NCBI GenBank assembly: GCA_017507905.1
Contig: JAFWAA010000046.1
Span: forward strand, 1 to 37,398
Direction: 5' to 3'
Origin: Clostridia bacterium
GTDB taxonomy: Bacteria > Bacillota > Clostridia > Oscillospirales > CAG-272
DNA length: 37,398 nt
Under the pieces are notes generated by a model. That model was given only the letters and a program-made list of their open reading frames with translations. It was not told the DNA's origin and did not search any database. The translations under genes and the position numbers were made by a program. This document shows, piece by piece, positions 15,444 to 23,434 of this stretch. Numbering within the stretch: the first letter of the stretch is position 1; the number at the start of each line of letters is the position of its first letter.

Positions 15444-15526
15444 GCACCGCACCCAAGCGGGCGCACGATAACGAAGCAGGTTTCCTGTGTTTTCGGTGCG
15501 TTTCCATCGGGCTGCGGTGCTTTTTT
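15444..15526 (+). terminator. Long-loop terminator after the deacetylase
   Basis: GCACCGCA (15444-15451) pairs with TGCGGTGC (15513-15520), followed by six T. The ~61-base interior can fold further. Confidence 0.65.
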
Positions 15527-15578
15527 GCGCTTTTTGCGACCGTAGCGAAAAAAATGTAAAATTTCGCTCAAATCAGCA

Positions 15579-15607
15579 TTGACAAGGCTTTTTTTGTATG
15601 ATATACT
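15579..15607 (+). promoter_or_regulatory. Promoter of the SH3b lipoprotein gene
   Basis: TTGACA (15579-15584), 17 bp, TATACT (15602-15607). Confidence 0.85.
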
Positions 15608-15695
15608 ATCTTTAGATTATTAAGAGTATTATCGAGGCATATGCCTTGATGTCAAAAATATTTGGATATTGATCACGAAAGGACGAACAACGAAC

Positions 15696-17177
15696 ATGAA
15701 AAAAAGAATTTTTGCGCTTCTGCTGGCCGGTCTGCTCACCGCGTCGATGACCTCCTGCTTCCAGGGCACGTCGGATCCGCATGACACGAATCCCCACCAG
15801 ACGCTTCCCGAGACCGATCCCGAGACCGATCCCGATGCTCCCATTATCTTTACCGACGTGGACGAGACGGTCTATACGCTCTCCGATAACGTCAGACTTC
15901 TGACCGAGATGGATTCGGTCGTTGGCGCCGTGACGATCAAGATCAAGGTCACCGAGATGCGCCGCATCAAGTATCACGATACCTGGAGCGTGGTGGAATA
16001 CCTCGGCCAGCAGTATTACGTGCTGAGCGATTCGCTCACCAACGCCGACCTGACGGGCAAGAATTTTACCGCCTGCGCCGACACCACCATGTACGTCACC
16101 ACCGACGGCCTCAACATTCGCAAGTATGCGTCGGCTCAGCTGGAGTCGCTGGGCACCCTCTCGGCCAACGAGACGGTCACCGTGGTGGCCACGGGCAACG
16201 GCTGGAGCAAGATCAAGTTCACCGACAAGGCAGGCGCCGAGGCGTTTGGATTCGTGAAGTCCGAGTACCTGTCCGCGACGGAGTACGTTGATCCCAACAA
16301 GATCGATTACTCCTCCTACTTCACCGCCTGCGATCCCTACAAGACCATGTACGTGACCGCCGACACGCTGACCATTCGCTTCAACGCACACGCCGACTCC
16401 AACGAGATGGGCACGCTGCAGAAGGACGAGGCCGTGACCGTGATCGCTCTGGCGACCATTGGCGAGAGCACCTGGGCAAAGATCCGCGTGGTCGTTCCCG
16501 CCGACAAGGAGGGTGACCCCGATTCGGTTTACCTCTACTACGTCAACGCCAGATACCTCTCCGAGATCAAGGGCGGCGTTCCGGTTACGCTTGAGGGCGT
16601 GATCGAGCAGTGGGCGTCGATCGGCTTTGAGAAGTTGGAGGCCCCCGTGACCATGTATATCTGCACCGAGAGCTGCTGGATCCGCAACACCCCCGAGGTG
16701 ATCGCACAGTACATCAAGCAGGGCGACAAGGAGATCGAGAACCCCGACTTCAACGGCGTGGGCAATCGCGTCAAGAAGGACGCACTCAACGTGGTGGCAC
16801 TCGCTCCCGAATGGGCGATCTTCACCATCACCGACAAGGAGACGAACGAGGTTGGCTACTACTTCGTGCATCGCTCGGTCCTCACCACCAATGCGTCCGG
16901 TGAGCCCGCACCCCTCTCCCTTGAGGAGCTGCTGGCAAGCAATCCCGGCTTTACCGCGTGCGAGACCGAGGGCAAGAAGCTCTACGCTACCGCAAGCGTC
17001 AACTGCTACGTCAGCGCAAAGACGAGCGACAACCCCGCCGCTGTTCTGACGGCAGGCACCCAGGTTACTCTCGCGGCTACCTCCGAGCTTGGCAACTGGT
17101 GTATCGTCAAGACGGCTGACGGCGTGTACTACTTCGTTGGTGCACAGCTCTTCTCCGAGACGGCTCCTCAGGGCTGA
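15696..17177 (+). CDS. Lipoprotein with four SH3b-like repeats
   Basis: A 493-residue secreted protein. The signal peptide ends in a lipobox-like MTSC (Cys21), followed by a short (T)DPET linker (about residues 37-48). Bacterial SH3 repeats are recognisable by the pattern LNIRKYASA...LGTLSANETVTVVATGNGWSKIKF (about 145-185), LTIRFNAHADS...GTLQKDEAVTVIAL (about 228-260), WIRNTPEV...VKKDALNVVAL (about 328-375) and CYVSAKTSDN...GTQVTLAATSELGNWCIV (about 435-480). Such domains usually bind peptidoglycan. No catalytic domain is seen, so it is probably a wall-binding or scaffolding lipoprotein. The ATG at 15696 is chosen because the signal peptide starts there and GAAAGGA lies upstream. Confidence 0.85.
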   Translation: MKKRIFALLLAGLLTASMTSCFQGTSDPHDTNPHQTLPETDPETDPDAPIIFTDVDETVYTLSDNVRLLTEMDSVVGAVTIKIKVTEMRRIKYHDTWSVVEYLGQQYYVLSDSLTNADLTGKNFTACADTTMYVTTDGLNIRKYASAQLESLGTLSANETVTVVATGNGWSKIKFTDKAGAEAFGFVKSEYLSATEYVDPNKIDYSSYFTACDPYKTMYVTADTLTIRFNAHADSNEMGTLQKDEAVTVIALATIGESTWAKIRVVVPADKEGDPDSVYLYYVNARYLSEIKGGVPVTLEGVIEQWASIGFEKLEAPVTMYICTESCWIRNTPEVIAQYIKQGDKEIENPDFNGVGNRVKKDALNVVALAPEWAIFTITDKETNEVGYYFVHRSVLTTNASGEPAPLSLEELLASNPGFTACETEGKKLYATASVNCYVSAKTSDNPAAVLTAGTQVTLAATSELGNWCIVKTADGVYYFVGAQLFSETAPQG

Positions 17178-17210
17178 TCTCCTTGAAGGACCAAACCGAT
17201 AAAAACAAAC

Positions 17211-17249
17211 AGGCTGTCTCAACCAAACGGTTGAGACAGCCTTCTTTTT
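17211..17249. terminator. Bidirectional terminator between the SH3b lipoprotein and the GH2 gene
   Basis: A perfect 14-bp stem, AGGCTGTCTCAACC (17211-17224) with its complement at 17229-17242, and an AAAC loop. A T-rich tail follows. Confidence 0.9.
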
Positions 17250-17274
17250 ATTCCGTTTTGCTTTTTCGAAGGGA

Positions 17275-19532
17275 TCAATCCTTCTTGGGCTTGGGACGGC
17301 GAATGCGGTTGAGCTTCTTGTTGAGCTTGAGGAGATCCTCCTTGGAGAACTCGCAGTTCATCATGCCGCCTGCCATCGTGAGCAGACGAAGCACGGTAAA
17401 GCCGTTCATCATGGACATCATCTCGGGGGTGACCTCAAAGCCTGCGGCCTTCTTCTTCTCGCCCTTCTTGCCGCCGCCGAGCATCTTGCCCATCAGCTTC
17501 ATGAAGATGAGCTTTCCGCGCAGGGTGCTGATGACCTCGCCCATCTTGGAGTTCAGGGAAAGTCTGCCCTCGACCTCAACGATGTCGAACCAGTTGAGAA
17601 CGGCGCCCTTTTCGACCAGGCGGTAGGCCTCGTTGAAGGTGTCCACCTTGCGGATCTGTCCCTCGTCGGTCTTGTCTGCGGCCTTGGCAAGGATGGAGCT
17701 CTCGCCAACGTTCGGAACGTCAAAGTAGAAGAAGTGATCCTCGGCCGTCTTCTTGCCAAGGCTCTCGCCGTTGACGAAGAGCTCGACCTCGGGGAGGTTG
17801 GAGTAAACGGTGACGCGGGTCACGTCCTCCACGCGGTCGACGTATCTCTTTCCGCACAGATGCACGAAGGGATCGACCTCGGGGGAAACGAGCCATGCCT
17901 TGTAGGCGTAGAAGGAGTCCTTCTTGTACTTTCTGTCCATGGTGACAAGGCCCTTGTGGTTCTGTCCGTTCTCGCCGCCCTCGCTGCGTGCGTCGGCGCC
18001 GAAGTCAAACATATTCCAGACGTGGGTCGCCCACATGAATTTTCTGGTAAAGAGCTGCTTGATCAGCTCCTCGTGGTAGTAGGCCTGGTATTCCTCGGTG
18101 TAGTCGCCCTGCACGGGGTTTGAGGTGTGCCAGTTGAGGGCCTCGCAGCCGTACTCGGAGCAGCCGATCGGAATGCTCGGGTGGGTTGCGTGGAACTTGT
18201 CAAACCAAGGACCGTTCATCGAGGTCTCGCCGCCGTACCAGCCGAAGTAGTGGTTGTAGGAGACGACGTCGGGGATCTGCAGATAGGGATCGTCCATCTT
18301 GCACATCGAAACGGCTGCGACGGTGGTCAGACGGGTCTTATCCATCTCGTGCGCCAGATCGTTGAGAATGCGATGGTTCTCCAGCAGGTCCTCGTCCGAG
18401 CCGCCGATGAGATCTCGTTGGAGAGACCCCAGACCACGATGGAGGGGTGGTGGTAGTTCTGGGTGATCAGCTCCTTCATCTGGGAGACCGTGTTGGCGCG
18501 TCCGCCTGGCATATGCTTGGAGATGTAGGGGATCTCCGCCCAGATCACAAGGCCGCGCTCGTCGCACAGATCGTAGAAATACTGATCGTGCTGGTAGTGT
18601 GCCAGACGAATGGTGGTTGCGCCCACCTCACAGATCAGGTCGATGTCCTCCTCGTGATGCTCGGGGAGAAGCGCGTTGCCCACGCCCAGTCTATCCTGGT
18701 GACGGGAAACACCGCGCAGGGGGTACTCCTCGCCGTTGAGAATAAAGCCGTTGTCGGGATCGATGCGGAAGCTGCGCACGCCAAAGCGGTTGCACACGTT
18801 GTCCAGCACCTCGCCGTTCTCTACGATCTCCACCTCACAGCAGTAGAGGTAGGGATCCTTGCGGCCGTTCCAGAGATGCACGTTCGCAAGCGTAAAGGTC
18901 ACCTTGGCGTCGGTGCTTTCGATCTTTGCGATCTCCTTCTCCTCGTGATCGTAGACCGTGTAGACCAGCTTTTGCGACGCAGACAGGGGAGTGGTGTAGA
19001 CCTCCACCTCAACCTCGGCGTCCTTGTCCTTCACGGTGGGGGTGATCTTCAGTCCGGGGCCGCCGTAGTAGTCCAGATCAAAGTGCGCCTTGTTGACGCA
19101 CACCAGGTTGACGCTGCGGTAAAGACCGCCGTAGAAGGTGAAGTCGGCCATCTGGGGGTAGACGGTCTCGTTGGGGGAGTTGTCCACAAGGATGGCGATC
19201 TCGGTCTTCTCGGTCAGCTCCTCGGTCAGGTTCACTCTCCAGGTGGAGTAGCCGCCGTCGTGGTGTGCCAGCTTCTTGCCGCCCACAAAGACGTCTGCGG
19301 AGGAGTTTGCGCCGCGGATCTCCAGGTAGTAGAGGTCTGCCTTGGGCAGGTCGGCGAGCGCGAGGGTCTTCTTGTAGAGGCAGGAGCCGCGGAAGTAGTC
19401 GTTTCCGCCGTCCTGGCCGTCGGTGGCGTTCCAGGTGTGGGGAAGATTGACCTCTACACCCTCGCCAAGGGAAATGTCGGTGGTGTTCTTGACGAACAGC
19501 CAGCTCTTGTTCAGGTTTACGATGTTTCTCAT
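17275..19532 (-). pseudogene. GH2 beta-galactosidase/beta-glucuronidase, apparent single-base frameshift
   Basis: The restored protein is about 752 residues. It has the GH2 order: jelly-roll domain (PHTWNATDGQDGG, YFRGSCLYKK), Ig-like domain, then a TIM barrel with LRGVSRHQDRLG and WAEIPYI. The acid/base motif VVWGLSNE and the nucleophile stretch IGCSEYGCEA are also present. The frame breaks at about 18408-18412, just after SNEIS: the first part would run on to 18327 in the wrong frame, and the expected IGGSDEDLLENHRIL follows in another. Loss of one base explains it. The C-terminal ~90 residues are Lys/Met-rich (GKMLGGGKKGEKKKAAG) and unlike the usual family. GAAAGGA precedes the ATG at 19532. 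It lies 60 bp after the transporter and is probably co-transcribed with it. Confidence 0.85.
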
Positions 19533-19592
19533 TTTATTTCCTTTCTCTAAACGAGGCGCCTGACGGTATAGGTCAAGCGCCTTTGGAATTGA

Positions 19593-21221
19593 TTATTCTG
19601 CGTTCGTGTTTCGCTCGGCGAGCTCTGCGTTCATCTTTGCAAGCGTCTTCCTGTCAATGTTGTAAATGAGAGCAACGCCTACGAACTGAGAAACCGCGCT
19701 GATTGCGTAAAGGATCGCAACGAGCCAGCACATATTCTCCGCGGTGGTTACAGACTGACCGATGGTTCCGAGCTTTTCCTCGTAACCGATCAGGCTGGTT
19801 CCCATGATCGCGATTACGGCTGCGGGGCCAATACCCTGTGCGAGCTTTCTGAAGAAGGAGTGAAGCGCGTAAACCACGCTCTCCTCTCTTTTACCGGTTT
19901 TCCACTCCTGGTAATCGATAGCATCACCCATCATCGCCCAGGATACGCAGTTGTAGAAGCCCAGGCCGAGACCGAAGAATATCAGGCCGCACATATAAAC
20001 GATCAGCTGTGCGCTCTTGGGGCAAAGCGGGAAGATGAGGAGGATGGCCGCACCAATGAGGCCGGCGATGGATCCGATGGAGGCAACCTCTTTCTTGCCG
20101 TACTTCTTCACCAGCTTGGTGGCAAAGGGCATAAAGATGAACATAGGAGCAAATCCGACTGCCATGACTACGCCGGAAAGCTGAGCCTGTCCAAAGTGAG
20201 TTGCGAACATGATGGTATTTGCGGTAGTTGCGGACTGCATACCGATGAACATACCCATGGCCGCAACGGTGCAACCAACTGCGGGACGGTTCTTCATAAA
20301 GGTGCCGAAGGACTTGATCAGGTTGACCTTCTGGCCGCCCTCGTTGTTCAGCTGTGTGTACTCGTTGCCGCGGATGGTGATATTCTTGATCATGAAGAGG
20401 AAGCATGCCAGGCCGATAATGCCCATGATCAGAGCGGCCCAGAACACCATGTCACCGCGCAGAATCTCAAACTGAGCACCGGTCAAAGGGCTATAAACCT
20501 TGTCGCCGACCTCATACAGCTTTCCTGCGATATCGTTTTTGTTTTCATCAAAGAAGATGTTGGGGATGTTGGGAACGTGCATAAGGTCTTGCAATTTGAT
20601 GGCCGTTCCCTGCAGGGAATCAGCGAGCTTATCCCAAAGAGCAAGCGCGCCCTCCTCGGGGTAGGTTACCTTATCCCAGATCAGCATGGGGAGGATAACA
20701 CCGGGGAGAAGGCCGCCGAGTGCACCGCCGATGGATCTGAACACGGAAAGCTGCGTTCTTTCGCCCGGGTCCTCGGTAACGATGTTGAGCATGGTGCCGT
20801 AAGGAACGTTAGCCATGGTGTAAGCTGCATCCCAGATGATATAGCCGAGAACGAAGAGAACTGCCTTCAGCCAAGTGTCAGCATTCGGGAACGGCAGGAA
20901 CACGGCTGCACCGCCGAAAAGAAGGCCAAGTGCGCCGATAAGGATATAGGTCTAGTACTTGCCCAGTCTATACTTTCTCTTATCGTTGTCGATCAGAGAG
21001 CCGATGAGCGGGTCGTTGATTGCATCCCACGCCTGAACGAGCAGGAGAAGGATCGAAAACAGACCGGTTTCCATCATCATGTAAACGAGCCAGAAGGTTT
21101 GCACGGTGGATTTGAGGCCAAAGCTCATGTTACATCCAAGGTCACCGGCCGCGTACGCGAGCTTGTCACGTATGCCGAATTTGCGTTTTCCGTTTGCGTC
21201 GAGAACGGGTTGCTTTTTCAT
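19593..21221 (-). pseudogene. GPH-family sugar transporter (MelB-like) with an in-frame TAG
   Basis: A 542-codon frame for a cation-coupled glycoside/pentoside/hexuronide symporter. The start (KRKFGIRDKLAYAAGDLGCNM) and QAWDAINDPLIGSLID are family hallmarks, followed by the repeated hydrophobic helices of an MFS permease. A TAG at 20952-20954 (codon 90) splits it in the cytoplasmic loop between helices 2 and 3: ...RLGKY-stop-TYILIGALGLL. Family members usually have a Lys or Arg there, so one A-to-T change in AAG would create it. The frame is otherwise intact. The gene starts at 21221, precedes the GH2 gene and is divergent from the AraC regulator, suggesting a galactoside or glucuronide uptake locus. 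Confidence 0.82.
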
Positions 21222-21347
21222 GTGTCTTTCCTCTTTCTTTCAAAGCGTTCGGGGGGTCCTGGTTTCTTTTTGGGGAAGCGGGGGCGCGGGGATCGCTGTA
21301 ACAAAGGGGATGCGCTATGCAGGGCGGACGGACCACCTTACTTCTCT

Positions 21348-21376
21348 ATTATATATTCTTTTCCCGTTTTCCGTGA
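21348..21376 (-). promoter_or_regulatory. Tentative promoter of the transporter-GH2 unit
   Basis: A minus-strand TATAAT at 21348-21353 is good, but no -35 consensus lies 17 bp upstream (21371-21376 reads TCACGG), which fits a promoter that needs an activator such as the divergent AraC protein. Confidence 0.4.
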
Positions 21377-21414
21377 GGATTTTTTTCACCTTGTTTTGTA
21401 TTATTTTCACTTTT

Positions 21415-21451
21415 GCACAATTTTCATGTTGTAATTCAACAAAAAGTGTGC
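21415..21451. promoter_or_regulatory. Imperfect dyad overlapping the araC-type promoter
   Basis: GCACA (21415-21419) and TGTGC (21447-21451) form the outer arms, with GTTG-TAATT-CAAC (21428-21440) at the centre and partly paired A/T runs between. It covers the -35 box of the regulator gene and could be an autoregulatory operator. Confidence 0.4.
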
Positions 21452-21457
21452 TACAAT
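21429..21457 (+). promoter_or_regulatory. Promoter of the AraC-family regulator gene
   Basis: TTGTAA (21429-21434), 17 bp, TACAAT (21452-21457). Confidence 0.65.
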
Positions 21458-21531
21458 AAAAGGGAAGGTTCGGGCGAAATGCCTATGATTGACAGTTCCC
21501 TCGCGCATCGGCGGGGGGAGAGGAGGAAGAC

Positions 21532-22722
21532 ATGCTGAGTCAGGAGGAGCTGCGCCTTGTGCGCGACACGCTTCGCCGCAGTCACGTGGGGAGTGCGCTT
21601 GTATCTCTGGAGGAGCTGCAAGGGGGACGCGTCGAAGGGCTTGAGGGGCTTTTTGGCGAGGGAGCAACCGAGCGTCTCCCGGCGTGGCACACCGTTTATC
21701 GCACGGAGAACCGCATGGGGCTTTGCCACACGCTTTTGACGCTGCCCACGGGGGAGATCCTTTTGATCGGTCCTTACCTCGGCCGTCCGCTCTCCCACGC
21801 GGAGCGGCTGGAGCTTTGGGAGCGGGCAGGCATTCCGCCGCAGGCGCAGAAAAATCTGCACGAGTATTACGGCACGCTTGCCGTTCTCCTTCCCGGGGAC
21901 CGCTTGTTTGCCATGCTGGACAGCTTTTGCGAATCGCTTTGGGACACCTCTGCCTTTTCGGTGATGGAGCTGGATCAGCAAGCGTTTCTTCCCTCGGGGC
22001 TTGCGCGGGGCGAGGATCGCGCGCAGGATTTTGACGCGCGGCTGATGCATATGCACGCGATGGAGACGCGATATGCCTTTGAGAACGAGCTGATGCGTGC
22101 CGTCACGCAGGGGCAGATCCGCAAAGAGGAGATGCTCTCGGCCTTTTCGGCGGAGCAATTTGAGCAGCGCTCGTCCGACCCGATCCGCAATCTGCAGAAC
22201 TACGACATCATCATGAATACCCTGCTTCGCAAAGCGGCCGAGCAGGCGGGGGTGCACCCGATCCATCTGGACCAAGTGTCCTCCAGCTTTGCGCGGCGGA
22301 TCGAGGAGCTCAAGGAGCCCTCGCTCAACCTTGCGCTGATGAAGGAGATATTCCGCGCCTATTGCCGCTTGGTGCGCAAGCACGCGATACGGCACTATTC
22401 TCTGCCCGTGCAAAAAACGGTGCTTCTGATCGACGCGGATCTTTCGGCGGAGCTTTCGCCAAGAGCCCTGGCACAAGCGCAGGGGCTAAGCCTTGGGTAT
22501 CTGGACAAGATTTTTAAGGCGGAAACGGGGAGTACGGTAACGGCGTATATCCGCGCGGAGCGCATGAAGCTGGCGATGCAGCTCTTGCGGACGACGCAGC
22601 TGCAGATCCAAACGGTCGCGCAGCATTGCGGCATGATGGACGTGCAATATTTTTCGCGGACCTTCAAGCGGGAAACGGGCATGACGCCGCGCGAGTACCG
22701 CGACCGCGCAAAACGGAGCTGA
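21532..22722 (+). CDS. AraC-family transcription regulator
   Basis: A 396-residue regulator. The C-terminal ~100 residues are the two helix-turn-helix DNA-binding domain: SPRALAQAQGLSLGYLDKIFKAETGSTVTAYI for the first motif, then VAQHCGMMDVQYFSRTFKRETGMTPREYR, the classic AraC signature. The N-terminal ~280 residues would sense a ligand; they are not of the cupin type I can name, and no membrane helix is seen. The ATG at 21532 is preceded by GAGAGGAGG. The divergent orientation to the GPH transporter and GH2 enzyme strongly suggests that it controls them in response to a beta-galactoside or glucuronide. Confidence 0.92.
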   Translation: MLSQEELRLVRDTLRRSHVGSALVSLEELQGGRVEGLEGLFGEGATERLPAWHTVYRTENRMGLCHTLLTLPTGEILLIGPYLGRPLSHAERLELWERAGIPPQAQKNLHEYYGTLAVLLPGDRLFAMLDSFCESLWDTSAFSVMELDQQAFLPSGLARGEDRAQDFDARLMHMHAMETRYAFENELMRAVTQGQIRKEEMLSAFSAEQFEQRSSDPIRNLQNYDIIMNTLLRKAAEQAGVHPIHLDQVSSSFARRIEELKEPSLNLALMKEIFRAYCRLVRKHAIRHYSLPVQKTVLLIDADLSAELSPRALAQAQGLSLGYLDKIFKAETGSTVTAYIRAERMKLAMQLLRTTQLQIQTVAQHCGMMDVQYFSRTFKRETGMTPREYRDRAKRS

Positions 22723-22786
22723 TCTGTCCTCCCGTGTCCTTGCCCTGACGGACGGACAAGGACGGAGGCGAAGGGCGCGGGTTATT

Positions 22787-22814
22787 CGAGGGGACTTTTG
22801 GAAAAGTCCCCTCG
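22787..22814. repeat. Near-complete 28-bp palindrome
   Basis: CGAGGGGACTTTT (22787-22799), GG, AAAAGTCCCCTCG (22802-22814). No T-run follows, so it is not a simple terminator; it may be part of the repeat-rich region downstream. Confidence 0.75.
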
Positions 22815-22858
22815 AGCTCCCCCAAAACTCCCCAAAAATGGGATTGGTACCCTCGGAA

Positions 22859-22887
22859 GGAAGTGCGAACATAGCGCTTCCTTTTTC
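22859..22887 (+). terminator. Terminator after the AraC-family gene
   Basis: GGAAGTGC (22859-22866) pairs with GCGCTTCC (22874-22881, one wobble), followed by TTTTTC. Confidence 0.65.
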
Positions 22888-23024
22888 TATGCCTTCAAGG
22901 GGAGTTTTCGTTCGCCCGTACTGCAGTACAGATTTTAGTTTGTGCCCCGCTCGCTCGTAGACTTCTTCGAAGCCTCGCCCTACGGAGTGTTTGCGAACGG
23001 TGGGAGGCTAAAGCAACAACCGCA

Positions 23025-23318
23025 CGCCCCTCTGTCTGTCATCCTGAGCGGAGGCGAAGCCGTAGTCGAACTTTTGCGGGTCGAGTGTAACGAGCAAGCA
23101 AAAGCGTGCGTCCGTAGGGCGCGCGGGATCTCGTTCAAGCGCTTCGTATCTTCCTGTAAGAAAAGTAACATCATGTGGACGGATAGCAAGCGTCCTTGCG
23201 AGATCCCTTCGTCGCTATCGCTCCTCGGTTTTGGATCGGATCGTCGCCTTGCGGCTCACTCCCTCTCCAAAACTTCGACTTCGGCTTCGCCTTCGCTCAG
23301 GATGACAGATAGGGGGCG
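23025..23318. repeat. MITE-like element with ~50-bp terminal inverted repeats
   Basis: The left arm (23025-23075) and right arm (23269-23318) are imperfect inverted copies: both contain TGTCATCCTGAGCG, GGCGAAGCCG and AGTCGAA in matching order when the right arm is read in reverse. An inner pair (GGGATCTCG near 23128, CGAGATCCC near 23200) makes the whole a long hairpin. No transposase or supported gene lies inside. The TCATCCTGAGCG...GTCGAA theme is familiar from dispersed intergenic repeats in many bacteria. Mobility is inferred. Confidence 0.6.
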
Positions 23319-23372
23319 CATAAAATTCCAACCCCGTAGGGCCGAACATCGTTCGCCCGACCGAGGAAACGC

Positions 23373-23404
23373 AAAAAGCCTCCCTTCTTACAAGGGAGGC
23401 TTTT
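23373..23404. terminator. Terminator between the repeat region and the GH3 gene
   Basis: GCCTCCCTT (23378-23386), CTTAC loop, AAGGGAGGC (23392-23400), with an A-run before and a T-run after. It is placed to end the minus-strand GH3 gene (stop at 23435). Confidence 0.85.
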
Positions 23405-23434
23405 CCTTTTTTCATCTTTCTTTTTTTGTCTGTC

